Source of the DNA: a virus
Strand: one strand, 5' to 3'
Virus record (IMG/VR): IMGVR_UViG_3300028883_000018
Span: 1 to 41,837 of that record
DNA length: 41,837 nucleotides
Numbering within the stretch: position 1 is the first letter of the stretch; every line of letters starts with the position of its first letter. Below, piece after piece: positions 21,776-30,800 of the stretch. A program made the position numbers and the translations under genes. Under the pieces are notes generated by a model, which was given only the letters and a program-made list of their open reading frames with translations, searched no databases and had not been told where the DNA came from.

Positions 21776-21920
21776 TTTGTTTATCCTTAATAATTTTTAA
21801 TACAATTTCAATTAGTTCTGCTTCGCTTAAATTTACTTTTTTACTGATCTCTTCGAGTATCCCGGCTGCTGTCTGCGTCAATCGTATTGATTTCTGTACG
21901 GTCTTTTTTTCATTTATCAT
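21741..21920 (-). CDS. Small ribbon-helix-helix-like protein, 59 aa
   Basis: The pattern KKTVQKSIRLTQTAAGILEE then ISKKVNLSEAELIEIVL matches a ribbon-helix-helix DNA-binding fold (a basic strand followed by two helices). Start at the ATG at 21920 with GGAG seven bases upstream; the TTG at 21926 is less likely. It overlaps both neighbours. Probably a dimeric early transcription regulator. Confidence 0.6.
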   Translation of the reverse strand: MINEKKTVQKSIRLTQTAAGILEEISKKVNLSEAELIEIVLKIIKDKQNDSRRQQPEIN

Positions 21921-22080
21921 GGACAAGCTCCGGCATGTTCAAATAATGCTCGATCTCTTGCTTGATGTCGAGAAGTACAGCCATCTCTCTGGCATTCTCC
22001 GGTGTTGGTCTGCAATAATCCTGAAGGAACATAATGCGAGCAATTACGCATTCGAGTTTGGTTTTCAGTTCTTTCTTCAT
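21910..22080 (-). CDS. Hypothetical helical protein, 56 aa
   Basis: Not recognised. A charged helical protein (MKKELKTKLECVIARIMFLQ...). Start at the ATG at 22080, which has GAGGAG 8 bases upstream. A second frame over the same bases (21917-22126) is rejected because its composition is not protein-like. Second gene of the leftward early operon. Confidence 0.55.
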   Translation of the reverse strand: MKKELKTKLECVIARIMFLQDYCRPTPENAREMAVLLDIKQEIEHYLNMPELVHDK

Positions 22081-22139
22081 TTTTTTTACTCTCCTCAAAT
22101 TTTTTATTTGGAAAATTGTAATACATTACTTATAATTTG

Positions 22140-22313
22140 TTAATTGTTCTTTGACAAATTGTAAATGCCAATTTCGCAAAAGCGGCGAATTGCATAACTC
22201 ATGGTTATAGCGTTTTTGTCTGCATATTGCTTGATCTTATGATCCAAGTCTTTAGGCAAACGAACGAAACGACCAGTTGTCATTTTTGCTTGTGTTTTGG
22301 TTTCGCTTTGCAT
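22140..22313 (-). CDS. Ribbon-helix-helix regulator, 57 aa
   Basis: First gene of the leftward early operon. The product has TTGRFVRLPKDLDHKIKQYA followed by DKNAITMSYAIRRFCEIG, a clear ribbon-helix-helix (CopG/Arc) pattern: a basic beta-strand and two helices. It starts with ATG at 22313 and stops with TAA at 22140. Its promoter lies 44-72 bp upstream and overlaps an operator, so it is likely part of the lysis-lysogeny switch or early control. Confidence 0.7.
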   Translation of the reverse strand: MQSETKTQAKMTTGRFVRLPKDLDHKIKQYADKNAITMSYAIRRFCEIGIYNLSKNN

Positions 22314-22356
22314 TTGTATAAGCCTTTATTTAATTTCTTAACTTAATTTCAAGTGC

Positions 22357-22385
22357 AATATAAGCAAAACTTAAACACGTGTCAA
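22357..22385 (-). promoter_or_regulatory. Sigma70-type promoter of the leftward early operon
   Basis: On the minus strand TTGACA (22385-22380), exactly 17 bp, then TATATT (22362-22357). This is near-perfect. The -35 element lies within the palindrome at 22366-22390, so the divergently encoded repressor could shut it off directly. Transcription would start about 22350 and enter the ribbon-helix-helix gene. Confidence 0.75.
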
Positions 22386-22390
22386 GTTTT
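22366..22390. promoter_or_regulatory. Palindromic operator in the divergent control region
   Basis: AAAACTT (22366-22372), ACACGTGT (22375-22382) and AAGTTTT (22384-22390) form a 25-bp near-perfect palindrome covering the -35 and spacer of the leftward promoter. A further AAGTTTT half-site at 22406-22412 and a weaker ACTT...AAGT pair near 22341-22354 suggest several binding sites for the repressor encoded at 22452. Confidence 0.65.
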
Positions 22391-22415
22391 ATTTTCATTT
22401 TTTGTAAGTTTTGGT

Positions 22416-22421
22416 TATAAT
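22416..22421 (+). promoter_or_regulatory. Probable -10 box of the repressor promoter
   Basis: A perfect TATAAT lies 31 bases before the repressor start codon. The sequence 17 bp upstream is a T-rich, non-consensus -35. The operator half-site at 22406-22412 sits in the spacer, so autoregulation is likely. Confidence 0.5.
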
Positions 22422-22451
22422 TAATTTGTTTTTCATTTTGAGTTAATAATT

Positions 22452-22841
22452 ATGAACAGAAAAAAAGATACAGGGAAGCGTTTTCATTACATAATATATC
22501 ATGTTTTGAAAATTACACAGACAGAGTTCTCTGAGCTCATAGGAGTCTCAAGAACTCAAGTGAATGCCTACGTCAAGGGCACTTCATTCCCCGGTGATGA
22601 AGTTATGCAAAGGATTCAAGAGATCGGAATCAATCCAAGATTCATAGAATATACTGACGAGGTCAAAATCTTTGCAGCAAATGAAGCTGGTGAAAAATTA
22701 AAATTAGAATTTTACAAAGACCGCTTCAATCTTGCTGATACTAAAGAGAAAGATGATCAAATCAGCAAATTGCAGCAAAAGGTTGATAAGCTGGAGTTGT
22801 TCATTCGGGAAAAATTTGTAGATTATAATGGTCAGCATTAA
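22452..22841 (+). CDS. Phage repressor-like helix-turn-helix protein (XRE/Cro family)
   Basis: A 129-aa protein with an XRE-type helix-turn-helix at about residues 20-58 (TQTEFSELIGVSRTQVNAYV), followed by a linker and a C-terminal coiled coil (EKDDQISKLQQKVDKLELFI). It lacks a LexA/CI peptidase domain, so induction would not be by RecA-stimulated self-cleavage. Divergent from the early operon with a palindromic operator between, it is the best candidate for the lysogeny repressor. Its Shine-Dalgarno is weak. Confidence 0.8.
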   Translation: MNRKKDTGKRFHYIIYHVLKITQTEFSELIGVSRTQVNAYVKGTSFPGDEVMQRIQEIGINPRFIEYTDEVKIFAANEAGEKLKLEFYKDRFNLADTKEKDDQISKLQQKVDKLELFIREKFVDYNGQH

Positions 22842-22862
22842 TAATAGTATAAGGGATTAGTT

Positions 22863-23261
22863 ATGAAGAAGTATTTTGCAATTGTTTTATTAGCGATAAT
22901 CGTTTTAGCTGGATGTAAGACAACACCTATAAAACATGAGTTGCAATGCGATAAGCCGATAGATCAGTTATTTAAATCAATTACCGGATTGATGGTTCAG
23001 GAAGGATATGACGTTGTTGCCGGCTCAATAGATATTGGCTTCCTGAAGTTTCAGCACAAAACGGATATTTGGGTAGGAGGCAAAGACACATGGGAGATAA
23101 GTTATGTTGATGGCAAGATCAATGCTTATGCTTATCTTGATGACAATACTAAAATCTACATGGGCAATTGGGTTCATCCTGACCAGCAGACATGGTACTG
23201 GACAATGCGTGAAAAACTCGAAAATCTATGCCAATACAAGATAATAGTGCATGAGAAATGA
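22863..23261 (+). CDS. Lipoprotein of the lysogeny operon
   Basis: The 132-aa product begins MKKYFAIVLLAIIVLAGCKT, a clear type II signal peptide with lipobox LAGC and lipidated Cys18. The mature part is a small mixed domain with several Trp and Tyr. It lies 21 bp after the repressor gene with AAGGGA before the ATG, and is probably co-expressed in the lysogen. Lipoproteins in this position often block superinfection or alter the cell surface; a surface-exclusion role is inferred. Confidence 0.75.
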   Translation: MKKYFAIVLLAIIVLAGCKTTPIKHELQCDKPIDQLFKSITGLMVQEGYDVVAGSIDIGFLKFQHKTDIWVGGKDTWEISYVDGKINAYAYLDDNTKIYMGNWVHPDQQTWYWTMREKLENLCQYKIIVHEK

Positions 23262-23533
23262 TCCGCAAGCTCATTAATAAGATACGAACCATTGACCGTC
23301 GGGAGCTCAAAGATGGCGAGCTGCCACCGGTAACATTAGTTTTTGATGACAATGGAGAGATGACGGCTGAGAGTACTCACGAGAACGCAATACGATTCAT
23401 CTATTACGATCTTGAGAATACTCTCCATCTGATGTATGCCAGAGGTATCTTTGACGATAACACAGAGGCATTACTTGGTGAAATCCACGAAGCGATATTG
23501 ACTTTGGAAGCATATATCAGGGATGAGCTATGA
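23258..23533 (+). CDS. Hypothetical protein, 91 aa
   Basis: Not recognised. An acidic protein with a predicted helical C-terminal half (ALLGEIHEAILTLEAYIRDE). It is joined to the lipoprotein and integrase genes by ATGA overlaps, so it belongs to the lysogeny operon. Confidence 0.6.
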   Translation: MIRKLINKIRTIDRRELKDGELPPVTLVFDDNGEMTAESTHENAIRFIYYDLENTLHLMYARGIFDDNTEALLGEIHEAILTLEAYIRDEL

Positions 23534-24582
23534 GAAGAGCAGAGAAACGGTGGCGGCATTCATGGTACAGGCAGGCATATTGCTACCCACGAACTATGAA
23601 AGATGGTTCGGTATTAGTTTACACATCCGTTGATACCGTAAGGAAAGCCACAGGCATTGAGTGGAAGCCACAGAATAAAGTGCATGCCATGCGAATACTC
23701 GAACGCAGGAGAGCGGAAGCCCACCAGCCGGCAATAGCTATTACAACAACGATAACAACGCAGGAAGCCGTTGAAACTTTCATCCAATACAAACTATCAA
23801 GGCAGAGCAAGAACACCATAAAAAGCTATATGCAGGCATTTGAGCGATACCTTACTGCAGGGCATGATCTGAACAATTACATTGCGTGGCAAAAGCATTT
23901 TGTTGAGATCAACAAATTGGTTGATATTAGCAATTCATCGAAATCGATATATCTTACACGTATCAAGACATTCTTTAAATTCTGCATGGAGAAGCGTTGG
24001 TGCGATTATAACCCTGTAAGTCAGGACATAATACCTAAAGCAGAGGCCAAAGGAGTTGCTGTGCCTTCTGATGATGAATTATTAGCGATCCTTCGACATT
24101 TGAACGCAAAAACATCGCAATATGTAAAATTTATCTGCATAACATCGATGAGACGTGCAGAAGCTCTTGCTTTAACGGCGGATAGTATCAAAGAAGATCA
24201 TATCTATATTAGAGGCAAGCAGAACCGGGATCGCATCTTCCCTACAAACATTGACATATTGAATAAATTCAATGTTCAGGATGAACTGTTCGATTTATCC
24301 GAACTGTTGCAATACATACCTTTTGGATGGATAACGACATATACGCCGAACAAGAACGTTACCAATGCCTGCGAGAAACTCGGTATTCATTATACCATGC
24401 ACTCATTTCGTAAATGGGCTATCAACAGGTGGCGATCAATAGGTATCAATACTGAGTTAAGATCATTGCTTGCAGGGCATTCAGTTGCGGTACAATATAA
24501 GCACTATGCGAGCATGGCAAATATTGACTATTTCAACGACAATTTTAGACATCATTTCACATCCATTACACATGAGAGATAA
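23530..24582 (+). CDS. int: Tyrosine-type phage integrase
   Basis: Site-specific recombinase joining attP to the host attB. The 350-aa protein has an N-terminal arm-binding part (about 1-75), a core-binding SAM-like domain (75-165) and a catalytic domain with the family residues Arg208 (ITSMRRAEAL), Lys230, His291 and Arg294 (HSFRKW), His317 (LAGHS) and nucleophile Tyr326 (YKHYASM). It is the last gene of the plus-strand operon and converges with the end of the late operon. The attachment site probably lies just downstream. Confidence 0.93.
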   Translation: MRRAEKRWRHSWYRQAYCYPRTMKDGSVLVYTSVDTVRKATGIEWKPQNKVHAMRILERRRAEAHQPAIAITTTITTQEAVETFIQYKLSRQSKNTIKSYMQAFERYLTAGHDLNNYIAWQKHFVEINKLVDISNSSKSIYLTRIKTFFKFCMEKRWCDYNPVSQDIIPKAEAKGVAVPSDDELLAILRHLNAKTSQYVKFICITSMRRAEALALTADSIKEDHIYIRGKQNRDRIFPTNIDILNKFNVQDELFDLSELLQYIPFGWITTYTPNKNVTNACEKLGIHYTMHSFRKWAINRWRSIGINTELRSLLAGHSVAVQYKHYASMANIDYFNDNFRHHFTSITHER

Positions 24583-24734
24583 TCATGTCCGTAAGTCATT
24601 GTCATATAAGGGAGAGATTGATTTCTAACAAGTATAGCACATACATCTAAAACACTGCTTGCATCAAGGATTTTATTAAATTATATGTAAATATTTGTGC
24701 AATTATTCCCTACTCATTACACATACATTACACA
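24583..24734. other. Intergenic region beside integrase; candidate attP
   Basis: A 152-bp AT-rich gap between the convergent integrase and phosphoesterase genes with no gene. TTACACAT occurs at 24566-24573, 24717-24724 and 24728-24735, the last two 11 bp apart, and could be arm-type integrase sites. No core identical to a tRNA end is visible, and no strong terminator hairpin is seen. Confidence 0.35.
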
Positions 24735-25616
24735 TCATTTGGCTTCCAGAATCTCGAAATTTACTTTTAGCTTTTGGTTAATAGTTTCAGTATAAAATCT
24801 CAGCCACCAAGCTCCAAGCGGTTTCGGTGCTGTTCCTTTCTCTACCATCCAGCCACCTGAGCCATCGCCGAACTCATCTTTATATGATGGTAGTTTTACA
24901 TGATACTGTATATCTTTATATATGTTATAGTTTTTATTAAGTCGTAAGCGTGGATATTTAACAAGCCATTGCTCGTGGTTGTGTCCTGACATTACTATAG
25001 TAGGATCGGGCAGATATGTTGCCATGCGGTTTGCTGTAATAACTCCCTTTGTAACAGGAGCGGAGCCGCCACCAGCCCCATGATGATAATATAATATATA
25101 GTTGAAGCGATTACCTTCGCTGTTCACTCCCTGCCAGATAAAAGAGAATACTACGAAACCGGCAAAATATCCATGTTGTACTTTCGAGCCTGAATGTATA
25201 AGACGTTTTATTAATCTTGCAGTTAAATCTGTTTCTTCATGCTTCAGTATTTTTGTTTCGTGGTTGCCATGACCAAGTATCAGGAAGTTCTCTGCATAAT
25301 CTTTGTAACGTTCTTCAGCATAATCGATAACACTATCGTAATAAGTTGCTTCATTAAGTTCTGGCAGAACGTCCCCTTTAGAGTGTCTTGGATCGCTACG
25401 TCCCTGCATAGAGTCGAACAGGTCGCCACAATCAATAATGCCTGCATTGCGTTCTTTTGCTTGCTTAAGATGTTTGATCTCGAGTGAAGATACTTGGTGT
25501 GGAGAATCGACATGTCGGTCGGATGACAATAAAAACCAGAACTCATCACCTACATTTTTATAATAGTTTTTGATCTGATTAACGTTCTTTGATAGATTAA
25601 TGATCTCATGTGTCAT
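24735..25616 (-). CDS. Calcineurin-like metallophosphoesterase
   Basis: A binuclear-metal phosphoesterase of 293 aa. The family motifs are in order: SDRHVD (D-x-H, about 32-37), DCGDLFD (G-D), GHGNHE (G-N-H-E, about 128-133), YYHHGAGG (H) and SGHNHEQ (G-H-x-H, about 212-218). The substrate (DNA ends, nucleotides or phosphoesters) is not evident. It is the last gene of the late operon, overlapping the distal tail gene by eleven bases, an unusual place for a repair enzyme and suggestive of a virion-associated or late function. AAAGG precedes the ATG. Confidence 0.85.
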   Translation of the reverse strand: MTHEIINLSKNVNQIKNYYKNVGDEFWFLLSSDRHVDSPHQVSSLEIKHLKQAKERNAGIIDCGDLFDSMQGRSDPRHSKGDVLPELNEATYYDSVIDYAEERYKDYAENFLILGHGNHETKILKHEETDLTARLIKRLIHSGSKVQHGYFAGFVVFSFIWQGVNSEGNRFNYILYYHHGAGGGSAPVTKGVITANRMATYLPDPTIVMSGHNHEQWLVKYPRLRLNKNYNIYKDIQYHVKLPSYKDEFGDGSGGWMVEKGTAPKPLGAWWLRFYTETINQKLKVNFEILEAK

Positions 25617-27414
25617 AGCTGCCTTTCAAATAGAATTTACATTTCGATAGTGAGTTAATTACGTCTATCTCTACCTCCACTAAATATGCTTCTTGTCCGA
25701 AAGGTGCGGATAATTCAGACAAGTTGAGGTCGTACCGGTCGCCAACATGCTGTAATAATGCTGAATGATGTGTTATTTCTACGTCATCGATAAGTGCCTG
25801 ATAGCGAGAAGAAAAGATGTTTGCCATGGCTTTTGCTGTAACATAGCCAAGCCCCGATTTACTTAACCTAGTATCAATATATTGTTTAAAAGCAATGCCA
25901 AAAGTAGAATCTGCTTCTATTTTCTTTTTAGATGGGAAGTCAGGTATTGAAGTATCATATCCGGTATCAGATGTGAAAGTTTCACCATCGCCTGTGTCAT
26001 ATTCGCAATAATCATTGACTTTGTAATATAAAGAATCTGATCCTTTATGCAATAACATCCTTACGAAGGTTCTTTCTGGTAATAAAAAGTTGACACTTGG
26101 CTGATTGTATCCTTCTTTAAACATAACAAGGTGATTATGCCAATTAAGCTCATGCTCATCAGTATTCTGAAATGCAGTGCCTGCCATTTTATATTGGATT
26201 TCGTCTATATCGTCATCAGGGATGTCTCTTATATGTGATATTGCTTCAGAGATTGTAATATCAGAAACACCTGATTTGATTTTAATTTTATCACCGACAA
26301 TATCATCGTCTTCGAGAGTGGTTGCGGTTGTACTAAACATTCTGCGAAATACCAAATTTAATGCAATTGAGCCACCGCTGTCATAGAAAAAATATGCTTT
26401 TGATTTAAACGCATCTGTTTCAAATACGAGGTAATCCCATATATTATCATATTCAAATAAATTATTCTCGCTATCAGAATCAACCAACATGCCAGCAATA
26501 TTAGTTGAATCTAATATTAATCTGCCAACAAATAACAAGTCCGTTGTTGTGAGTACTGATCCATGCGAATTTGTTTGTGTGCTATAATCATTTTCATAAA
26601 AACGCCATGATGAAAAAGGTGTTGATGTAATGTTTGTACTTGGGCTATTAGACCTCAAATAAGCCCTTAAATAAGTTTCTGCGAATGTTTCAATTGCTGT
26701 CATCATATTATATAAAGATGAATGCTCTATTTCATAATTAAGAGTAAAAGCACCATAATAATAGATATCACCTTCCGAACTATCTGTCCACCTTGTTATA
26801 TTTATATCAGCAGGATCAATCGTTGTCATGTTGAAATCAGCCCAATATTTAAATTTTACAGATGAGAATACAAGTTTTTCTATCCCCATTGTAGTTATGC
26901 TTATAATCTCATCATTCCATTTGCGGTTGATCTCTCGCTCTACCTCCGGAATATTATCCTGATAGCCCACATAAATATAATAATCTATTGTAGAGCCAAG
27001 CAATTCATAATCTAATATCTTCAGCTTCCATACATTTGGTATATAAACGTCATCAAGATAGACAGTGCCACCATAAGCCCTGATATTTGACCGTTTTGCT
27101 GGTGTGAAAGTTGAGCCGCTTACAGCCCCTGATTGACCGTTAAGTATCCATTGCTTAACGTCTGCCCAGTCGCCTGTCATATTGCCAAGATTGAGTTTGA
27201 GCTTCATCGTATTTGCACCCGGAAGACCTTTCGGCAATGGGTCAGCGAAGCCACCTTTGAGTGTTATCTCGTTGAATATCACATTATTAGGAAATTCAAC
27301 TTCTGCAGGGGATGACAAATCAACGGTATCACCTGGTACAAATTCAAGCCGATATTCATAACCGTTAGCGGCTGTAAAATCTTTATAGAATATAGTATTT
27401 TTTGTATAGCTCAT
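25606..27414 (-). CDS. Putative distal tail or baseplate protein, 602 aa
   Basis: A large beta-rich protein without signal peptide or membrane segments, two genes downstream of the tape measure in the tail operon. That is where siphophages encode distal-tail and tail-associated proteins. I see no hydrolase motif. The many aromatic and Asp/Asn-rich strands fit a structural or receptor-contacting role. The gene overlaps its upstream neighbour by four bases and has no clear Shine-Dalgarno, suggesting coupled translation. Confidence 0.6.
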   Translation of the reverse strand: MSYTKNTIFYKDFTAANGYEYRLEFVPGDTVDLSSPAEVEFPNNVIFNEITLKGGFADPLPKGLPGANTMKLKLNLGNMTGDWADVKQWILNGQSGAVSGSTFTPAKRSNIRAYGGTVYLDDVYIPNVWKLKILDYELLGSTIDYYIYVGYQDNIPEVEREINRKWNDEIISITTMGIEKLVFSSVKFKYWADFNMTTIDPADINITRWTDSSEGDIYYYGAFTLNYEIEHSSLYNMMTAIETFAETYLRAYLRSNSPSTNITSTPFSSWRFYENDYSTQTNSHGSVLTTTDLLFVGRLILDSTNIAGMLVDSDSENNLFEYDNIWDYLVFETDAFKSKAYFFYDSGGSIALNLVFRRMFSTTATTLEDDDIVGDKIKIKSGVSDITISEAISHIRDIPDDDIDEIQYKMAGTAFQNTDEHELNWHNHLVMFKEGYNQPSVNFLLPERTFVRMLLHKGSDSLYYKVNDYCEYDTGDGETFTSDTGYDTSIPDFPSKKKIEADSTFGIAFKQYIDTRLSKSGLGYVTAKAMANIFSSRYQALIDDVEITHHSALLQHVGDRYDLNLSELSAPFGQEAYLVEVEIDVINSLSKCKFYLKGSYDT

Positions 27415-27896
27415 AATGATGACGGAGCGATTAAGTTCATTGATATTTTCATGTGATTCTTGCCTGAGTTTTCTATGTCTGCACCTGTAAGATTGACAGC
27501 CATAAGTTTGCCTGTGGTCATGCCTGCTGGTCTTAGCTGATAATCGCCTGATATTTCTATCCAGTGATAATTCTTATTCAATGCTGACACACCGTAAAAA
27601 GATTCTATCGTTGTGCCCGCACCGCTTACAGGTCGCCTCATATTAATACTTTCAGGATCGAACTTGATTTTTATAGTATTTTTTGTTTCGGTATATCCGC
27701 CAAGATACTCATAATCATTGGATTCGATGTCAATGCCTTCACCGAGGTTGAGAACGTTGTAAGATTGCGTAACAACGCCTGATAAAGCGGCAACATCTGT
27801 CTTTGCAGGATATGCCTGCCCTGACACATCCGTTGTACCATCGTTATTTGTATCGCAACCGTATAGCGTTATTGCTGACCATGTAGGAGCTGCCAT
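27411..27896 (-). CDS. Putative minor tail protein, 161 aa
   Basis: A soluble, beta-rich protein (MAAPTWSAITLYGCDTNNDG...), with DTNNDGTTD resembling a calcium-binding loop. It lies directly after the tape measure and before the large distal-tail gene, so it probably forms part of the tail tip. No closer family assignment is possible by eye. Confidence 0.55.
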   Translation of the reverse strand: MAAPTWSAITLYGCDTNNDGTTDVSGQAYPAKTDVAALSGVVTQSYNVLNLGEGIDIESNDYEYLGGYTETKNTIKIKFDPESINMRRPVSGAGTTIESFYGVSALNKNYHWIEISGDYQLRPAGMTTGKLMAVNLTGADIENSGKNHMKISMNLIAPSSL

Positions 27897-27898
27897 AA

Positions 27899-30800
27899 TT
27901 AGAACCTATAACTTTCTGATTTTAATTCCTGTTTAATAGTTTGCTTGACTTCAGTTTTATGCGTGTAATATCCTTTCACAAGCGTTGCGGAGTCGAGTTT
28001 TTTCTCAACGTTAGCAAGCCTTTTGTTCATCGTCTTGAACTCTGATATTGCCTGTCTGTCATAAGTGCCAGTTTTTACTGGTTGAGATTTCAGTTTATTG
28101 CCATATTTTTGAATGAAATATTTTTCTTCTGATCCGCCGGCTCTAAGATATTCAAGAAGCCCTTTGTTGCGTTTTGTAGCATCCACAGGCATGATATATT
28201 CACCGGGAGCAGTCCATAATGGCACGGTATCTTTTGGATGAGCCGGTTTGTTATATCCTGCTGATATTTCGCCACCTTCCCATGCTCCGATCTTTGATTT
28301 TGCAACTTGTAATAAGCCCATGCCTGTTGCAATTACTGTACCTGCCAATATCTGACCGAATGGTGGGGGGATCGCTGCTGATATAGTTGTAAATATAGCC
28401 GGTATGTTAGCAAGTACTATTTTCTCAACATTGTCAATTACTGTTAATAATATTGATTTGCCAAGAGCCGCAAGAGCATTTTCACCGGAAGCAACCATTT
28501 TGCCGAAAGTCGCTCCAGCTTGGGCTGCCATGTTTGAGAATATTTCTGAAGAGTGCATTGAAAGATAATCAAGGGAGTCAATCAAAGAATTGAAACCACC
28601 ATCACCATAATCTTTAAACAGGTCTACGTAAGCCTGCATGTCGCCATAGATTTTGTCTAAAGATGTTCTGCTCTGCTCTTCAAGGATACCAAACTGTCCT
28701 GCTAATGCTTCACCAGCCAGTGCACCAATATCCGCCCATTTATCCCTCTGTATCTCTTTCTCAAGTTCTGCCTGCTGTCTTGCTATCTCAAGCTCTCTTT
28801 TTGATGCCTCTTCATAGCTTATCTCGCCATTCTTGAGTGCATCCTGTGTGTCTTTGAGCTCCTGATCTAATTGCTTGCGTTTCTCGCCGATACCATTCTC
28901 AGTAACATCCTGCTGGAACTTCAATGCGAGGTTGCGAGTGGTCTCCTGTATGTCTGCATAATAATCGGCATATTCGTCAAGTGATTCTTTTGCGTCAATC
29001 GTTGGCACAATAGGATCAAATTTGATCTGGCGGTCGAGTCCTTGAAAGATATTAAGCGATGCTGTGTCGATAGCTTCGAGTGGTGCCTGAGCTTCAAATT
29101 GAAGATTGATCTTTATCTGTTCTTTGATCTTAGAAACTGCGTCATTATATTCGTTTGTGGCTCTTGTCTGATTAACAACTTCCTGATACAATGCTTTGTA
29201 TTGATCAGTATTTTCTTTGCCAGCAATAGCGAGAAGAGCCAATTTCTTAGTTAAGTCTTCAAGAGTTGGTACTAACTCTTTGCCACTTGTATTGGTATCT
29301 TTTAAATTCTTCTTCCATCCATCAAAGCCAACCTGAGAAGCTACATTACTCAAATTAACCTGTGCACCTGTAAGCCCCATCTGCTCACCAAAAGATTTTA
29401 CTTCTACAGTCGCCTGATTAATCTCATCAACATAACCTTCATTAAAAGGCACTTCAAATTGCTGATCACCAACATCACTAAAGAAACTGCCAACGCTTGA
29501 TAAGAAACCGCCTATTCCATTGACAACATCTTCAACAACGCCATAAACGTCATTGAACGCTTCTTTCAATGGCAATATGTTATCATTAATAAAGCCAAGA
29601 ACCGCACCACCTACTTTAATGACAGTATCATATAAGTCAACTAATGGCTGAATAAAAAGATCATAAAGTATACCGCCAACAGTTGAGAATACATCCCCTA
29701 AGAACTCAAAAGCAGTTCCAAGACTATCATAAATAACATCGACAACCGCTTCCATTACTTGCCATAGTTCTCTGAAGAACTCATTTGTCTTTTGGATTGG
29801 TGTTATCAGATAGCCATAGATTTTATTTGACAGATCAACAATATATTGACCAGCATCTTGAATAAATGTTATTACAGAATTCCAAACTGATCCCCATAAT
29901 TCGAAATAAAATACTACTGGTTTGAGAGCGAAGTTTATTAAATCTGCTGCATATTCTATTAAGGTGCCAACAACGCTCAATATTGGTGCCATCGCTGTAT
30001 ATAAATTAGTTAATACTGGCAGCATTGAGCTTAATATCGGTACAAAAGATTTTTCTAAAATTGAAGAAACCGCTTTGAATATGCTTTGTAGTGGTGGCAA
30101 TATAGCTGTTACAAAAGTTTGTGCCACAGCAATCAATGGCTCTAATAAACTTAATAATGGTGTTAATAAACCGAGTATAGGCTGTATCAAGCTCCCTATG
30201 CTTTTAAAAGCCGGTTGTAATGATTGGAGCAAATCACCAAGAGTATCAATTACTGGAGACAAAGCAGTAAATACTGATGTGCCAAGATCATCAAGGATAA
30301 GACTGAATTGTCTTTTTAATCCCTCAAACCCTTTTGGTGCTATTGATTCTTCAATCAATTTGCCAGCTTCTTGACCTTGTTTTTTTATCTCATCAACTGG
30401 CAATGGTGCCGTAAAAGTCCTTCTAAATACTTCTATACCCAATTCTTCTGCAGGTGTGCCAGCAATAGCGATGTTAAGCTCTTTATTAAACGCTTCAGAT
30501 ATATTACCTGATTTGAGTGCTTGTTCTATATCCTGCTGCGATAATGTCAACGCTTCAAGCGTGCTAATGTTGCCTTTTTTGGCTTCAATTAAAATATTCT
30601 GGATGCTTGTTGCCAATGCTTTTTCAGCCCCTGTAGCACCTTTAATTATTCCATCAAAAGCATTAATACTTGTACCTTCAGAAAGGAAGGTATTCGCTTC
30701 AGATATAGCGTCTGCAAGTTTGTCAGTATCTCTTGCACCGGCTTGCACACCGCTAACAAGTACACTTGTGAATTCTTCAATACTTAATCCGGCTTCTGCT

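Noticed and set aside
21917-22126. 69-codon frame overlapping the 56-aa gene
   Set aside because: Poor composition and no ribosome site compared with the alternative frame that has GAGGAG and a helical product.
22146-22161. Second boxA-like sequence GTTCTTTGACAAATTG on the plus strand
   Set aside because: It lies inside and antisense to the 57-aa RHH gene, with no untranslated RNA following it on that strand. Probably chance.
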